64,000 nucleotides of DNA, from contig SAIX01000066.1 of assembly GCA_004028765.1 (NCBI GenBank), positions 62,001 through 126,000 of the forward strand, in the 5' to 3' direction. The notes beneath the pieces are model-generated. The model saw only the letters and a program-made list of their open reading frames with translations. It was not told where the DNA came from and made no database searches. This stretch comes from Chitinophagaceae bacterium (lineage in GTDB: Bacteria > Bacteroidota > Bacteroidia > Chitinophagales > Chitinophagaceae). A program made the translations under genes and the position numbers. Positions 26,003-34,583 of the stretch are shown piece after piece (the stretch's first letter is position 1; each line of letters starts with the position of its first letter).

Positions 26003-26268
26003 TCGAGTTGCGGAAAAGTTTGAATTTATACGGGAAAGAAGGAAGATCTGTGAAAAATGGGTGCACCCGGAAGATATATACATAAAAAGGATCATGTATT
26101 TTACAGCCAAAGAAGCTGTCATGCAACTTCGTTTACAAGATTAGTTCACCGATACACCGGAAAATTCAGCAGCACAGATTCCGCTGAATTTGCCGTAAGG
26201 ATTGAAGAGGATAAAAGTTCCGGGCAAAACAGCTGGATAAACAAAAGCAAGGTTTTAATAACTGCTTC
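25980..26268. other. Gene-free spacer between ferredoxin and DUF2520 genes
   Basis: About 300 bases with no supported gene. Besides the fdx promoter it holds a 7-bp inverted repeat, ATTCAGC (26164-26170) and GCTGAAT (26183-26189), that on the minus strand is followed by TTTTCC and may be a weak terminator for the DUF2520 gene. Short open frames here lack family features. Confidence 0.5.
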
Positions 26269-27039
26269 TTACTGTCTGGCCGCAACCAGGCGGATGCTTT
26301 CACTAAGCGCTTTGTATAATCCGGCGATATCGGGATAGTTTTCAAGCAATGACAGGTGCTTTTCGATGGTAACCGCATCGCCCCTGAAAGCGGGTCCGGC
26401 CTGCATTTCGGCGGGGTGAAAATACCCGAGATTATCCACCGTTGCCTTTATTATGGGCAACAGGTTTTTAAAATCGATCCCTTCCTGTGTACAATAGGTT
26501 TCAGCGAGATGATAGAGGTGATTGGAAAAATTTGCCGTAAGAGATGCCAGCAGATGCAGTTGCCCCCTCTTATCATCATCCGCCACTAGGATATTGCTTG
26601 AAAAAATACCTGCAACTTCTTTCACTTTTGCAAGAGTTGCGGCAGAACCCGCATCGATCACCATCAATACCTCTCCCAGTGATGGCATGCTTTTACGGAT
26701 CATTTTCATGGGCCAAAGCACCCCGTATTGCCCGGCCGCATTTTTCAGGATATCTTTTGAAATGGATCCTGCGGTATGCACCAGTAATGCATCCGGCCCG
26801 AGTTGCAAAGACGCAACAGTTGTATGAACCGCATCATCCGTTACGGCAAGCAGGTACATATCTGCCCCTGCTCTGATCGCTGAGATATCTTCGGCCACAC
26901 CTGCGCTGATTTGTTTGGCAAGCGCCGCTGCATGATCTGTATCTCGGCTGTATACCTGCATGATACGATGGCCCAGCGAACACAATTGTTTACCCATTAC
27001 CGTTGCTACATTCCCCGAGCCAATGAGGGTTACCTGCAT
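26269..27039 (-). CDS. Rossmann-fold DUF2520 protein
   Basis: A 256-residue protein with an N-terminal NAD(P)-binding fold (VTLIGSGNVATVMGKQL) and a C-terminal helical DUF2520 domain (HLLASLTANFSNHLYHLAE). It resembles pyrroline-5-carboxylate reductase and 2-dehydropantoate reductase families, but the substrate is unknown. In Bacteroidota it is often found near the KdsC-like phosphatase, as here. It is divergent from the hydrolase gene, with only 11 bases between the two starts, so each promoter must lie inside the other gene. Confidence 0.9.
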   Translation of the reverse strand: MQVTLIGSGNVATVMGKQLCSLGHRIMQVYSRDTDHAAALAKQISAGVAEDISAIRAGADMYLLAVTDDAVHTTVASLQLGPDALLVHTAGSISKDILKNAAGQYGVLWPMKMIRKSMPSLGEVLMVIDAGSAATLAKVKEVAGIFSSNILVADDDKRGQLHLLASLTANFSNHLYHLAETYCTQEGIDFKNLLPIIKATVDNLGYFHPAEMQAGPAFRGDAVTIEKHLSLLENYPDIAGLYKALSESIRLVAARQ

Positions 27040-27050
27040 ATCTTTACTTT

Positions 27051-27917
27051 ATGAAAATGAAATTAGCACAAAGACTGCTGATCGGTTACTATAAAACAAA
27101 ACTCAAAACACTTGCTGTGGTTTCTCCGCGAAAAGCGGCGGAAGCGGCTTTCCGGATATTCTGTACGCCCCATTCGGCAAAGCCACCTAAAAAATCGCCG
27201 CCGGTTTTTCATAAGGCAGAAAAAATATCACTGGTATCAGAAGGCAGCCGCTTACAGGGTTATCGGTGGCAGTCTGAAAAAAGCAATGCCAGGAAAATAC
27301 TGGTGGTCCATGGCTTCCGGAGTTATGCCTGGAAATTTGAGAAACTCATTATCCTGTTGCGCAAAGAAGGCTTTGAAGTGCTTGCATTTGATGCCCCTGC
27401 ACATGGCCACAGCGAAGGAAAACTGATCAACGCATATCTCTATAAAAATGCTATCCTCTCTATCGAAAAGGAATTCGGCCCTTTGTATGGCATCATCGGT
27501 CATTCACTGGGCGGTTTGGCGGCTGCCCTTGCCTTTGAAGAAATGGAAAGACATGTGGAGAGAAAACTGGTTCTCGTGGCACCTGCTACGGAAACCATTT
27601 CCGCCATTCAGCATTTTTTTGAAATGATCTCCGTGGATAAAAAAGTGGAAGATGAATTTTACAACCTTATCAAAGAAATGACGGGCAAACCGGTTTCTTA
27701 TTTTTCGGTAAGCCGAATCGTGCGGGATATTACCGGTTCTGTTTTATGGGTGCACGACCGGCAGGATACTATCTGCCCTTTCAGGGATGTGCAACCTTTA
27801 CTCACAGAAAATCTCAGGAATGTCCGTTTTCTCATCACAGAAAAACTGGGGCATAGCCGTATTTATAAAGAACAATGGGTGGCTGCTGAAATGGTTGGCT
27901 TTCTCGCGAAACCCTGA
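27051..27917 (+). CDS. Alpha/beta hydrolase
   Basis: A 288-residue alpha/beta-hydrolase. HGFRSYAWKF is the oxyanion-hole region, GHSLGGLAAA the nucleophile elbow (Ser near residue 151), HDRQDTICPF the acid and KLGHSRIYK the catalytic His. The N-terminal 60 residues are basic, with no clear signal peptide. The substrate is unknown; esterase or lysophospholipase-like activity is a guess. Confidence 0.88.
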   Translation: MKMKLAQRLLIGYYKTKLKTLAVVSPRKAAEAAFRIFCTPHSAKPPKKSPPVFHKAEKISLVSEGSRLQGYRWQSEKSNARKILVVHGFRSYAWKFEKLIILLRKEGFEVLAFDAPAHGHSEGKLINAYLYKNAILSIEKEFGPLYGIIGHSLGGLAAALAFEEMERHVERKLVLVAPATETISAIQHFFEMISVDKKVEDEFYNLIKEMTGKPVSYFSVSRIVRDITGSVLWVHDRQDTICPFRDVQPLLTENLRNVRFLITEKLGHSRIYKEQWVAAEMVGFLAKP

Positions 27918-28101
27918 TAATTTATTGCAGCCTTACCTGATTGCCACATACTATATAATAAGTATAAGAAGGCAGGTTATTGATGATTTATCCGTTTCAC
28001 AGATATAAAAATCATGCGCCGGTTCGTTTGAAAATCTTTGTCCGAAAGCTGGCTTGAACGGCAACATTTTTTGTGTTTTACCGGTTTCCCCTAATATTGC
28101 A

Positions 28102-28145
28102 GGGCAGAGCCTGCCCGTTAACCGCCAGAAACGGCTGTTTTTTTA
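28102..28145 (+). terminator. Possible terminator region upstream of topA
   Basis: GGGCAG-AGC-CTGCCC (28102-28116) is a perfect 6-bp hairpin; about 20 bases on, a weaker GCC/GGC stem ends in TGTTTTTTT. Together they may end the hydrolase transcript. The rest of the 291-base spacer (27918-28208) shows no gene. Confidence 0.4.
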
Positions 28146-28208
28146 CAGGGTAGTACCGGCCCGGATAATGTTTTAAAAGCACCGTAAGTAACGGATGTAC
28201 AGGCAAGT

Positions 28209-30803
28209 ATGGCAAAGAATCTACTGATCGTTGAGTCGCCCGCAAAGGCCAAAACCATTGAAAAGATCCTCGGCAAAGATTTCGAGGTGAAGAGTTGCTA
28301 TGGACATATCCGCGACCTGGAAAAAGACGATATGGGGATCGATGTGAACAACCATTACCAGCCCCGTTATAAAGTTCCCGAAGAAAAAGAACGCGTGGTA
28401 AAAGAACTTCGCCAGCTTGCCAAAAAAGCGGACGAAGTATGGCTGGCATCGGATGAGGACCGCGAAGGCGAAAGCATCAGCTGGCACCTCGCCGAAGTGC
28501 TGGGCCTTGATCCCCGCAACACCAAACGCATCGTTTTTCATGAGATCACCGCACCGGCTATCAAAAAAGCGGTTGACAATCCGCGCCGCATCGACATGAA
28601 CCTCGTCAATGCACAACAGGCCCGCCGTGTACTCGACAGGCTGGTAGGTTTTGAACTAAGCCCCGTGCTTTGGCGTAAGATCGGGATGCAACGCAGCTTA
28701 AGTGCCGGCCGTGTTCAAAGTGTTGCTGTTCGGCTGATCGTGGAAAGGGAAAGGGAGATTAACCAGTTTATCCCGGAAAGCAGTTATAAGATCGATGCTT
28801 ATTTCTCAGCACCAGATATCAACCAGAAAACCGTAACCTTTAAAGCGGAAGGCCCTTCCCGCATGGCAACGGAAAAAGAAGCAAAAGCATTCCTGGAAAG
28901 CTGCAAAGGCGCCAGTTACAAGGTATCTGATATACAGGTTAAGCCTGCCAAACGCACGCCGGCCGCACCTTTTACCACTTCCACATTGCAGCAGGAGGCC
29001 TCGCGGAAACTGGGCTATAGTGTTAGCCGGACGATGCTGCTTGCACAGAAATTATATGAAAGCGGTAAGATCACGTATATGCGTACCGACAGCATCAACC
29101 TGAGCGATACCGCGATGACGGATATCCGGAACCAGGTTACAGATGCTTACGGCAACGAGTATTACCAGCCGCGTAAGTTCAAAAACAAAAATGATAGTGC
29201 GCAGGAAGCCCACGAAGCCATCAGGCCTACTTATATGAGCAACACAACGATTGCTGATGAAGAAACCCGTAAGCTTTATGAACTGATCTGGAAACGCACC
29301 ATTGCTTCACAGATGAGTGATGCGGAGTTTGAAAAAACCACTGCCAGGATCGATATCAGTACCAACCGCGAAACCCTGAATGCAACAGGTGAAGTGATGA
29401 AATTCGACGGTTTCCTGAAAGTGTACCTGGAAGGAAAAGATGAGGAAGAAGATGAGAATACCGAAGGGATGTTACCACCACTCACAATCGGGCAAACACT
29501 CGATTTCGTGGAAATGAAAGCCTCAGAAAAATTTACGCGCCCCGCGGCAAGATATACCGAAGCCTCGCTGGTAAAAAAGCTGGAAGAACTTGGCATTGGC
29601 CGCCCTTCTACTTATGCACCCACCATCTCCACTATCGTGAAAAGAAACTATGTGGAGAAAAGGGACAAAGAAGGAACGCAGCGGCAGGTGAACATTTTCA
29701 CCCTTTCTAAAAAAGATGCGGTGGAAAAAGCCATCGTGATGGAGAATACCGGTGCGGAAAAAAATAAATTATTCCCGACCGATCTCGGCATCGTGGTAAC
29801 CGATTTCCTGAAACAGTATTTTGATAAAGTGATGGATTTCGGCTTTACGGCACATATTGAAGAGGAGTTCGATCTCATCGCAGAAGGCAAAATTGCCTGG
29901 AGCAAAATGATCGATGGATTTTATAAACCATTCCACGATACAATCGAACATACGCTCGAGAATGCCGAACGCGCCAAAGGGGAGAGAGAACTGGGTATCG
30001 ATGAAGCCACCGGGAAACGCGTGATCGCAAGGATGGGCCGTTATGGACCGATGGTGCAGATCGGGGATACCAGTGATGAAAATGAAAAACCCCGTTTCGC
30101 CAAACTGAAACCTTCCCAGAGTATCGAAACCATCAGCTTCGATGAAGCCATGCAGTTATTCTCACTGCCGCGTACGCTGGGGGAATACGAAGGACAGGAA
30201 GTATCTGTAAACGTAGGCCGTTTCGGGCCTTATATCAAACTGGGGGAACAGTTTATTTCCATTCCCCGCGGCGAAGACTTGCACGAAATGGAACTCGACC
30301 GGGCCATTGAACTGATCAATGAAAAGCAACAGGCGGATGCGCCCATTGCTTACTATAATGAATTACCGGTAACAAAAGGGAAAGGTCGTTTTGGTCCTTT
30401 TATCAAATGGAACGATATGTTCATTAACGTTCCGCGGGCCTATAATTTTGATGCGCTCTCGCAGAAGGATATCGATGAACTGATCAGTAAAAAAATGGAT
30501 AAGGAAGCCAACCGTTTTATCCGGCAATGGCCCGAAGAAAAAATCTCGATCGAGAATGGCCGCTGGGGGCCCTTTATCCGTTTCAATAAAAAAATGCTGA
30601 AACTCGGCCGCAAAGCGGATACGAATAAATACACGGCAGAAGAACTGGCAGAGATCGATCTCGATACCATCAAAACCATGATCGAACAGCAGGTACCAAA
30701 TGCCTTCGCGAAAAAAGGAACTGCGAAGAAAACCGCAGTAAAAAAGGCCGCCGTAAAAAAAGCCGCACCGAAGAAAGCTGCAAAAAAAGCAACAAAGAAA
30801 TAA
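28209..30803 (+). CDS. topA: DNA topoisomerase I
   Basis: An 864-residue type IA topoisomerase that relaxes negative supercoils. The Toprim domain starts at SPAKAKTIEKILG with the acidic SDEDREGE; the active-site tyrosine is in ITYMRTDSINLS. The C-terminal part has no zinc fingers; it carries four glycine/aromatic repeats (MGRYGPMVQIG, VGRFGPYIKLG, KGRFGPFIKW, NGRWGPFIRF) and ends in a KKAAxKKAA-type basic tail of about 30 residues, probably for DNA binding. This architecture is usual in Bacteroidota. Confidence 0.97.
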   Translation: MAKNLLIVESPAKAKTIEKILGKDFEVKSCYGHIRDLEKDDMGIDVNNHYQPRYKVPEEKERVVKELRQLAKKADEVWLASDEDREGESISWHLAEVLGLDPRNTKRIVFHEITAPAIKKAVDNPRRIDMNLVNAQQARRVLDRLVGFELSPVLWRKIGMQRSLSAGRVQSVAVRLIVEREREINQFIPESSYKIDAYFSAPDINQKTVTFKAEGPSRMATEKEAKAFLESCKGASYKVSDIQVKPAKRTPAAPFTTSTLQQEASRKLGYSVSRTMLLAQKLYESGKITYMRTDSINLSDTAMTDIRNQVTDAYGNEYYQPRKFKNKNDSAQEAHEAIRPTYMSNTTIADEETRKLYELIWKRTIASQMSDAEFEKTTARIDISTNRETLNATGEVMKFDGFLKVYLEGKDEEEDENTEGMLPPLTIGQTLDFVEMKASEKFTRPAARYTEASLVKKLEELGIGRPSTYAPTISTIVKRNYVEKRDKEGTQRQVNIFTLSKKDAVEKAIVMENTGAEKNKLFPTDLGIVVTDFLKQYFDKVMDFGFTAHIEEEFDLIAEGKIAWSKMIDGFYKPFHDTIEHTLENAERAKGERELGIDEATGKRVIARMGRYGPMVQIGDTSDENEKPRFAKLKPSQSIETISFDEAMQLFSLPRTLGEYEGQEVSVNVGRFGPYIKLGEQFISIPRGEDLHEMELDRAIELINEKQQADAPIAYYNELPVTKGKGRFGPFIKWNDMFINVPRAYNFDALSQKDIDELISKKMDKEANRFIRQWPEEKISIENGRWGPFIRFNKKMLKLGRKADTNKYTAEELAEIDLDTIKTMIEQQVPNAFAKKGTAKKTAVKKAAVKKAAPKKAAKKATKK

Positions 30804-30817
30804 GCGTTCAATAATTC

Positions 30818-30882
30818 AAAAATAAAAAGTCAAAATCCAAAACGGTAGAACACCTGCTTTTGAATTTTGACTTTTTATTTTT
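30818..30882. terminator. Bidirectional terminator palindrome between topA and desaturase
   Basis: A 25-bp inverted repeat with one mismatch (30818-30842 and 30858-30882; core AAAAATAAAAAGTCAAAAT) and a 15-base loop lies between convergent genes. The arms are A-rich and T-rich, so both orientations give a T tract. It has the same word-like make-up as the other palindromes. Confidence 0.85.
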
Positions 30883-30898
30883 TACTTCTCAATTCTGC

Positions 30899-31978
30899 CT
30901 AATCGTATTTCCCCATCTGTTTCAGGAAGCGCACATGCGCCACCACTGCTTTGCGCATGGTAGGGTATTCAATGTATTGTAACTGGTATTCACGGCAAAC
31001 CGCTTTCACAATTTCACTGATAGCCGGGTAATGTACATGCGATATTTTGGGAAAGAGGTGGTGTTCGATCTGGAAATTCAATCCACCCACCAGCCAGCTA
31101 ACCAAACGGTTTTTGGTAGCGAAGTTGGCGGTTGTTTTGATCTGGTGTGCCGCGAATTCATCGGGCAGTTTATTGGTTTCTTCAGAAGCTACCGGGAACT
31201 GTGCATGCTCTACCGTATGTGCCAACTGGAAAACGATACTCAATACAAAACCGGCCACAAGGCACATGGTAATAAAACCCACCATCCAGCTAAGCCAGCC
31301 CACCGCAAAAATGGGGATCAGGATAAATACGGATGCATGGTAAATTTTCACACCCCAGAATTCAAGGTGATCTGCGAGGCGCATCTTTTTCAAAGGCACT
31401 GCACCGATCTTACCGGAAAAATATTTGTAATAATCAGAAAAGAAAATCCAGAATACATACAGCATCATATACAATGCCCAGAAATACCAGTGCTGAAAAC
31501 GGTGCAGTTTGTACCGCTTCTGTGTGGGCGCCATACGCATGAGAACGCCTACTTCAATATCATCATCCACCCCATCGATATTGGTAAAACTGTGGTGGAT
31601 CATATTGTGTTTCATATTCCACATAAAATGGTTCGCACCCAGCAAACTGATGGAGGAAGCCGCGATGCGGTTTACATATTTATTGGTACTGAAACTGCCG
31701 TGACTGCCATCGTGCATCACATTAAAACCGATGCCTGCCACCAGTCCGCCAAGTATCACACACTCGGCCACACCGATATACCATACCGGTGTCCATACCA
31801 GCAACTGGATATACAGCAGCACAAAGCTGATGATCATGATCAAAGCTTTTGTAAACAGTTTGGTGGTACCCGTTGACTGTATACCCTGTTCGTCGAAATA
31901 CTGTTGCACCCTTTTTTTCAGATCGGCGTGGAGAGACCGGGCAACAACCGGGAATTTTGGGATGGAAAAATCAGCCAT
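30899..31978 (-). CDS. Membrane fatty acid desaturase
   Basis: A 359-residue integral membrane desaturase of the acyl-CoA / linoleoyl-CoA (delta-5/6-like) group. The three histidine boxes for the di-iron site are HDGSH, KHNMIHH and QIEHHLFP; the QxxHH form of the third box is that of front-end desaturases. Several hydrophobic segments separate them. No cytochrome b5 domain is fused. It should introduce cis double bonds into membrane fatty acids, perhaps in response to cold. Confidence 0.93.
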   Translation of the reverse strand: MADFSIPKFPVVARSLHADLKKRVQQYFDEQGIQSTGTTKLFTKALIMIISFVLLYIQLLVWTPVWYIGVAECVILGGLVAGIGFNVMHDGSHGSFSTNKYVNRIAASSISLLGANHFMWNMKHNMIHHSFTNIDGVDDDIEVGVLMRMAPTQKRYKLHRFQHWYFWALYMMLYVFWIFFSDYYKYFSGKIGAVPLKKMRLADHLEFWGVKIYHASVFILIPIFAVGWLSWMVGFITMCLVAGFVLSIVFQLAHTVEHAQFPVASEETNKLPDEFAAHQIKTTANFATKNRLVSWLVGGLNFQIEHHLFPKISHVHYPAISEIVKAVCREYQLQYIEYPTMRKAVVAHVRFLKQMGKYD

Positions 31979-32000
31979 AAAAAATTAAATCATTAAAAGA

Positions 32001-32008
32001 CAAAAATA
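32001..32008 (-). promoter_or_regulatory. Possible -7 element of the desaturase gene
   Basis: TATTTTTG on the minus strand matches TAnnTTTG and lies 22 bases upstream of the ATG. No good -33 TTTG is seen at the right distance. Confidence 0.3.
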
Positions 32009-32220
32009 CCTATTCTGTGGTTTCGTTAGCTGTTAAATTTAGACAGAAAAAGGGTTCTTGCGTAAGCCGTAACGTACATATAAGTATAATATTATACAAA
32101 ACGGGTAACTTGTTTCCACAGGGTTGGGAAAACTTACTATTGATTGATAACCAAAATTTAATCAAGTTTGATGCATAAAAGCCGCCCTAACATGGTACGG
32201 GTTTGCTGCTGAACAACCCT

Positions 32221-33093
32221 ATGCAGGAGACAAAAGAGATCAATGCGCTGTTTACCCTGATAGACGACCCCGATGAGGAGGTTTACTCCACCGTCTCCGA
32301 GAAAATCGTTGCCTACGGTAAAAACATCATCCCCAATTTAGAACACCTCTGGGAAACCACGCTGAATGAGGAGGTACAGGAAAGGATTGAGATGATCATT
32401 CACCACCTGCATTATACCGACCTTCAGAGCGATCTTACCGAATGGCGCGACAGTGCCTGGCACGACCTGCTCTGTGGCGCTTTGCTGGTGGCCAAATACC
32501 AGTACCCCGACCTGCATACCGGACCGTTATTGCTTGATATTGAAAAGATACGCCGTAATGTATGGCTCGAACTGAACAGTTTTCTGACACCGTTGGAGCA
32601 GGCCAATGTATTATCGAGCATCCTGTATAATTATTATAACCTGAAAGGGGTTGAACTCAGTTATGAGCATCCCGATGATTTTCTTATCCACAAAGTGCTG
32701 GAAAGCAAGAAGGGCAATGCGCTTGCCAACGGCATTTTGTACCAGGTATTGTGCGATAAGCTTGAGATAAATGCGCGTATCATCAATATCCCGAAACAAT
32801 GCATCATTGCATTTTATCATTCGGATTATGATGCCACAAATTACAAGGGGCACCCCCAGGATAAAATCCATTTTTATGTAGATGCCACCACCGGCCAGGC
32901 TTTTTCGCACAAGGATGTTGAAAATTATTTCAAACGAATCTCCGTGCCGCCCACTCCCTCCTACTTCAAACCCCGTTCGCACAAACGCATCATACAGTTA
33001 TTACTCGAAGAATTCTCCAAATGTTTTCAAACACCTGCCAATGCCTACAAACAGCAGGAACTGATGAAGCTTGCCGATCTGCTGGATGATTGA
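32221..33093 (+). CDS. SirB1-like transglutaminase-fold protein
   Basis: A 290-residue cytoplasmic protein with a helical N-terminal part (HEAT-like, about 1-70) followed by a SirB1-type transglutaminase-like core (PF13369-like): LEQANVLSSILYNYYNLKGV, KKGNALANGILYQVLCDKL and HFYVDATTG. The catalytic-type Cys, His and Asp of true transglutaminases are not all clear, so enzymatic activity is doubtful. I start at the ATG at 32221; an upstream in-frame start at 32203 is not preferred. The 240-base upstream region shows no other gene. Confidence 0.85.
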   Translation: MQETKEINALFTLIDDPDEEVYSTVSEKIVAYGKNIIPNLEHLWETTLNEEVQERIEMIIHHLHYTDLQSDLTEWRDSAWHDLLCGALLVAKYQYPDLHTGPLLLDIEKIRRNVWLELNSFLTPLEQANVLSSILYNYYNLKGVELSYEHPDDFLIHKVLESKKGNALANGILYQVLCDKLEINARIINIPKQCIIAFYHSDYDATNYKGHPQDKIHFYVDATTGQAFSHKDVENYFKRISVPPTPSYFKPRSHKRIIQLLLEEFSKCFQTPANAYKQQELMKLADLLDD

Positions 33094-33103
33094 TCTGAAA
33101 AAA

Positions 33104-33167
33104 TGTTCCGGTCAATGATACAGATACTGTTTTCCTGTAGAAGTATTCCTGTATAATGACCGGAACA
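33104..33167. terminator. Bidirectional terminator hairpin
   Basis: TGTTCCGGTCAATGATACAG (33104-33123) pairs with 33149-33167 with two mismatches; A-rich and T-rich flanks lie on both sides. It separates the convergent SirB1-like and OsmC-family genes. Confidence 0.8.
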
Positions 33168-33187
33168 AAAAAGATGCAATGGATGTC

Positions 33188-33598
33188 TTACACCAGTGAA
33201 GCTTCCAGGGTAATTTCCATATTGTATGCTTTGCTTACGGGGCAATTGGCTTTAGCATCTGCCGCGCATGCCTGGAATTGATCGGCGCTGATACCCGGCA
33301 CTTTGGCTTTCACAGACAGGGCAGACTGATTGATGACCCCATCCACCAATGAGATGGCACAAGTGGTTTCAATGGTTTCAGGTGTGAACCCTGCGGCGCC
33401 AAGTACAAAACTCAGCTTCATGGTAAAACAACCGGCATGTGCTGCAGCCATCAATTCTTCCGGGTTCGTACCGACTCCATCCGCGAAGCGGGAATTAAAT
33501 GAGTACTGTGTTTGATTCAGAACAGTGCTTTGGGTGGTAAGATGCCCGTTGCCTTCTTTACCCGACCCATTCCAAACGGCGCTTGCTGTGCGTTTCAT
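33188..33598 (-). CDS. OsmC family peroxiredoxin
   Basis: A 136-residue OsmC-type peroxidase (MKRTASAVWNGSGKEGNG at the start, NPEELMAAAHAGCFTMKLS with the peroxidatic cysteine, ANCPVSKAY with the resolving one). It reduces organic hydroperoxides. The ATG at 33598 gives the canonical OsmC N-terminus; the frame stays open further upstream but that part is antisense to csaA and is not coding. It is divergent from csaA with a 36-base spacer. Confidence 0.94.
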   Translation of the reverse strand: MKRTASAVWNGSGKEGNGHLTTQSTVLNQTQYSFNSRFADGVGTNPEELMAAAHAGCFTMKLSFVLGAAGFTPETIETTCAISLVDGVINQSALSVKAKVPGISADQFQACAADAKANCPVSKAYNMEITLEASLV

Positions 33599-33634
33599 GG
33601 TAATTAGTTTTAGATTTGGTGAAATTATACAAAC

Positions 33635-33964
33635 ATGATCAACTGGGGCGATTTTGAAAAGATCGATATCCGCAGTGGAACCATACTGGAAGTTACAGAA
33701 TTCCCAAAAGCGAAGAAACCGGCCTATCAGCTGAAGATAGATTTTGGCCCGCTGGGTATCAAACAATCGTCTGCACAGATCACACACCATTACACACCCG
33801 AAAGCCTGCAGGGCAAACAGGTAGTGGCCGTTGTGAATTTTCCGCCGAAACAAATTGCCAATTTTTTCAGTGAATGCCTGGTGCTGGGTGTGTATGATTC
33901 AAATAATCAGGTAATTTTATTAGAGCCGGATAAAGCGGTTGCAAACGGACAGCGCATCGGTTAA
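33635..33964 (+). CDS. csaA: CsaA-type tRNA-binding protein
   Basis: A 109-residue OB-fold protein of the Trbp111/CsaA family: DFEKIDIRSGTILEVTEFP at the N-terminus and VVNFPPKQIANFFSECLVLG in the core. Relatives bind tRNA structurally and CsaA has been described as a chaperone linked to protein export. It is followed two bases later by ogt, so the two are likely one transcript. Confidence 0.94.
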   Translation: MINWGDFEKIDIRSGTILEVTEFPKAKKPAYQLKIDFGPLGIKQSSAQITHHYTPESLQGKQVVAVVNFPPKQIANFFSECLVLGVYDSNNQVILLEPDKAVANGQRIG

Positions 33965-33966
33965 CC

Positions 33967-34464
33967 ATGAACGAACTGCATTACACCTATTACGAAAGCC
34001 CGATCGGTCTATTACAGATCGGCGGTACCGATCACTATATAGGTGAACTCAGTTTTGTAGACAATCCCGACCAGGTGGTGCATGGCGAACCGGGCATTAC
34101 AGAAGTGATGCACCAATGCACCGAACAACTGATCGAATATTTTCATGGCAAAAGAAAATCTTTTGATATCCCCATTCACCAGGAAGGAACGGATTTTCAA
34201 AAAAAAGTATGGGGCGAATTACAGGAGATCCCTTATGGCAGAACCATCAGCTATATGGACCTTGCCAAACGCCTCGGCGATCCGAAGCTTATCCGCGCAG
34301 CGGCCAGCACCAATGGTAAAAATCATATCGCGATCATTGTACCCTGTCACCGTGTGATCGGGAGCGACAGTTCGCTGGTTGGATATGGCGGCGGCAAATG
34401 GCGGAAAAAATGGTTATTAGGGCATGAATTCAAAGTAGCACATGGGGTGCAAACACTTTTCTGA
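33967..34464 (+). CDS. ogt: Methylated-DNA-protein cysteine methyltransferase
   Basis: A 165-residue suicide repair protein that removes methyl groups from O6-methylguanine. The active-site PCHRVIG and the preceding GKNHIAIIV and RAAASTNG residues (helix-turn-helix part, GRTISYMDLAKRLGD) are intact. There is no Ada-type N-terminal domain. It lies immediately downstream of csaA. Confidence 0.95.
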   Translation: MNELHYTYYESPIGLLQIGGTDHYIGELSFVDNPDQVVHGEPGITEVMHQCTEQLIEYFHGKRKSFDIPIHQEGTDFQKKVWGELQEIPYGRTISYMDLAKRLGDPKLIRAAASTNGKNHIAIIVPCHRVIGSDSSLVGYGGGKWRKKWLLGHEFKVAHGVQTLF

Positions 34465-34583
34465 GGAATGACCGGTCTCCATGCAACGAAAAAAAGAAAT
34501 GGACGCTCAAATATGCAGATGAATTAACAAACCTCTTGTCAAATCCATTTCATACCAACCTTCGGATCCGATATTTTTACAGT

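Noticed and set aside
25809..26144. Open frame crossing the ferredoxin start region
   Set aside because: Half of it is antisense to the ferredoxin gene, it crosses a good promoter, and the remainder has no family features.
31031..31876. 281-residue open frame on the plus strand
   Set aside because: It lies wholly antisense to the desaturase gene, whose histidine boxes are intact; its sequence is low-complexity H/Y/K-rich shadow coding with no family features.
33599..33853. N-terminal extension of the OsmC-family peroxiredoxin
   Set aside because: The 85 extra residues are antisense to csaA; the ATG at 33598 gives the canonical family start.
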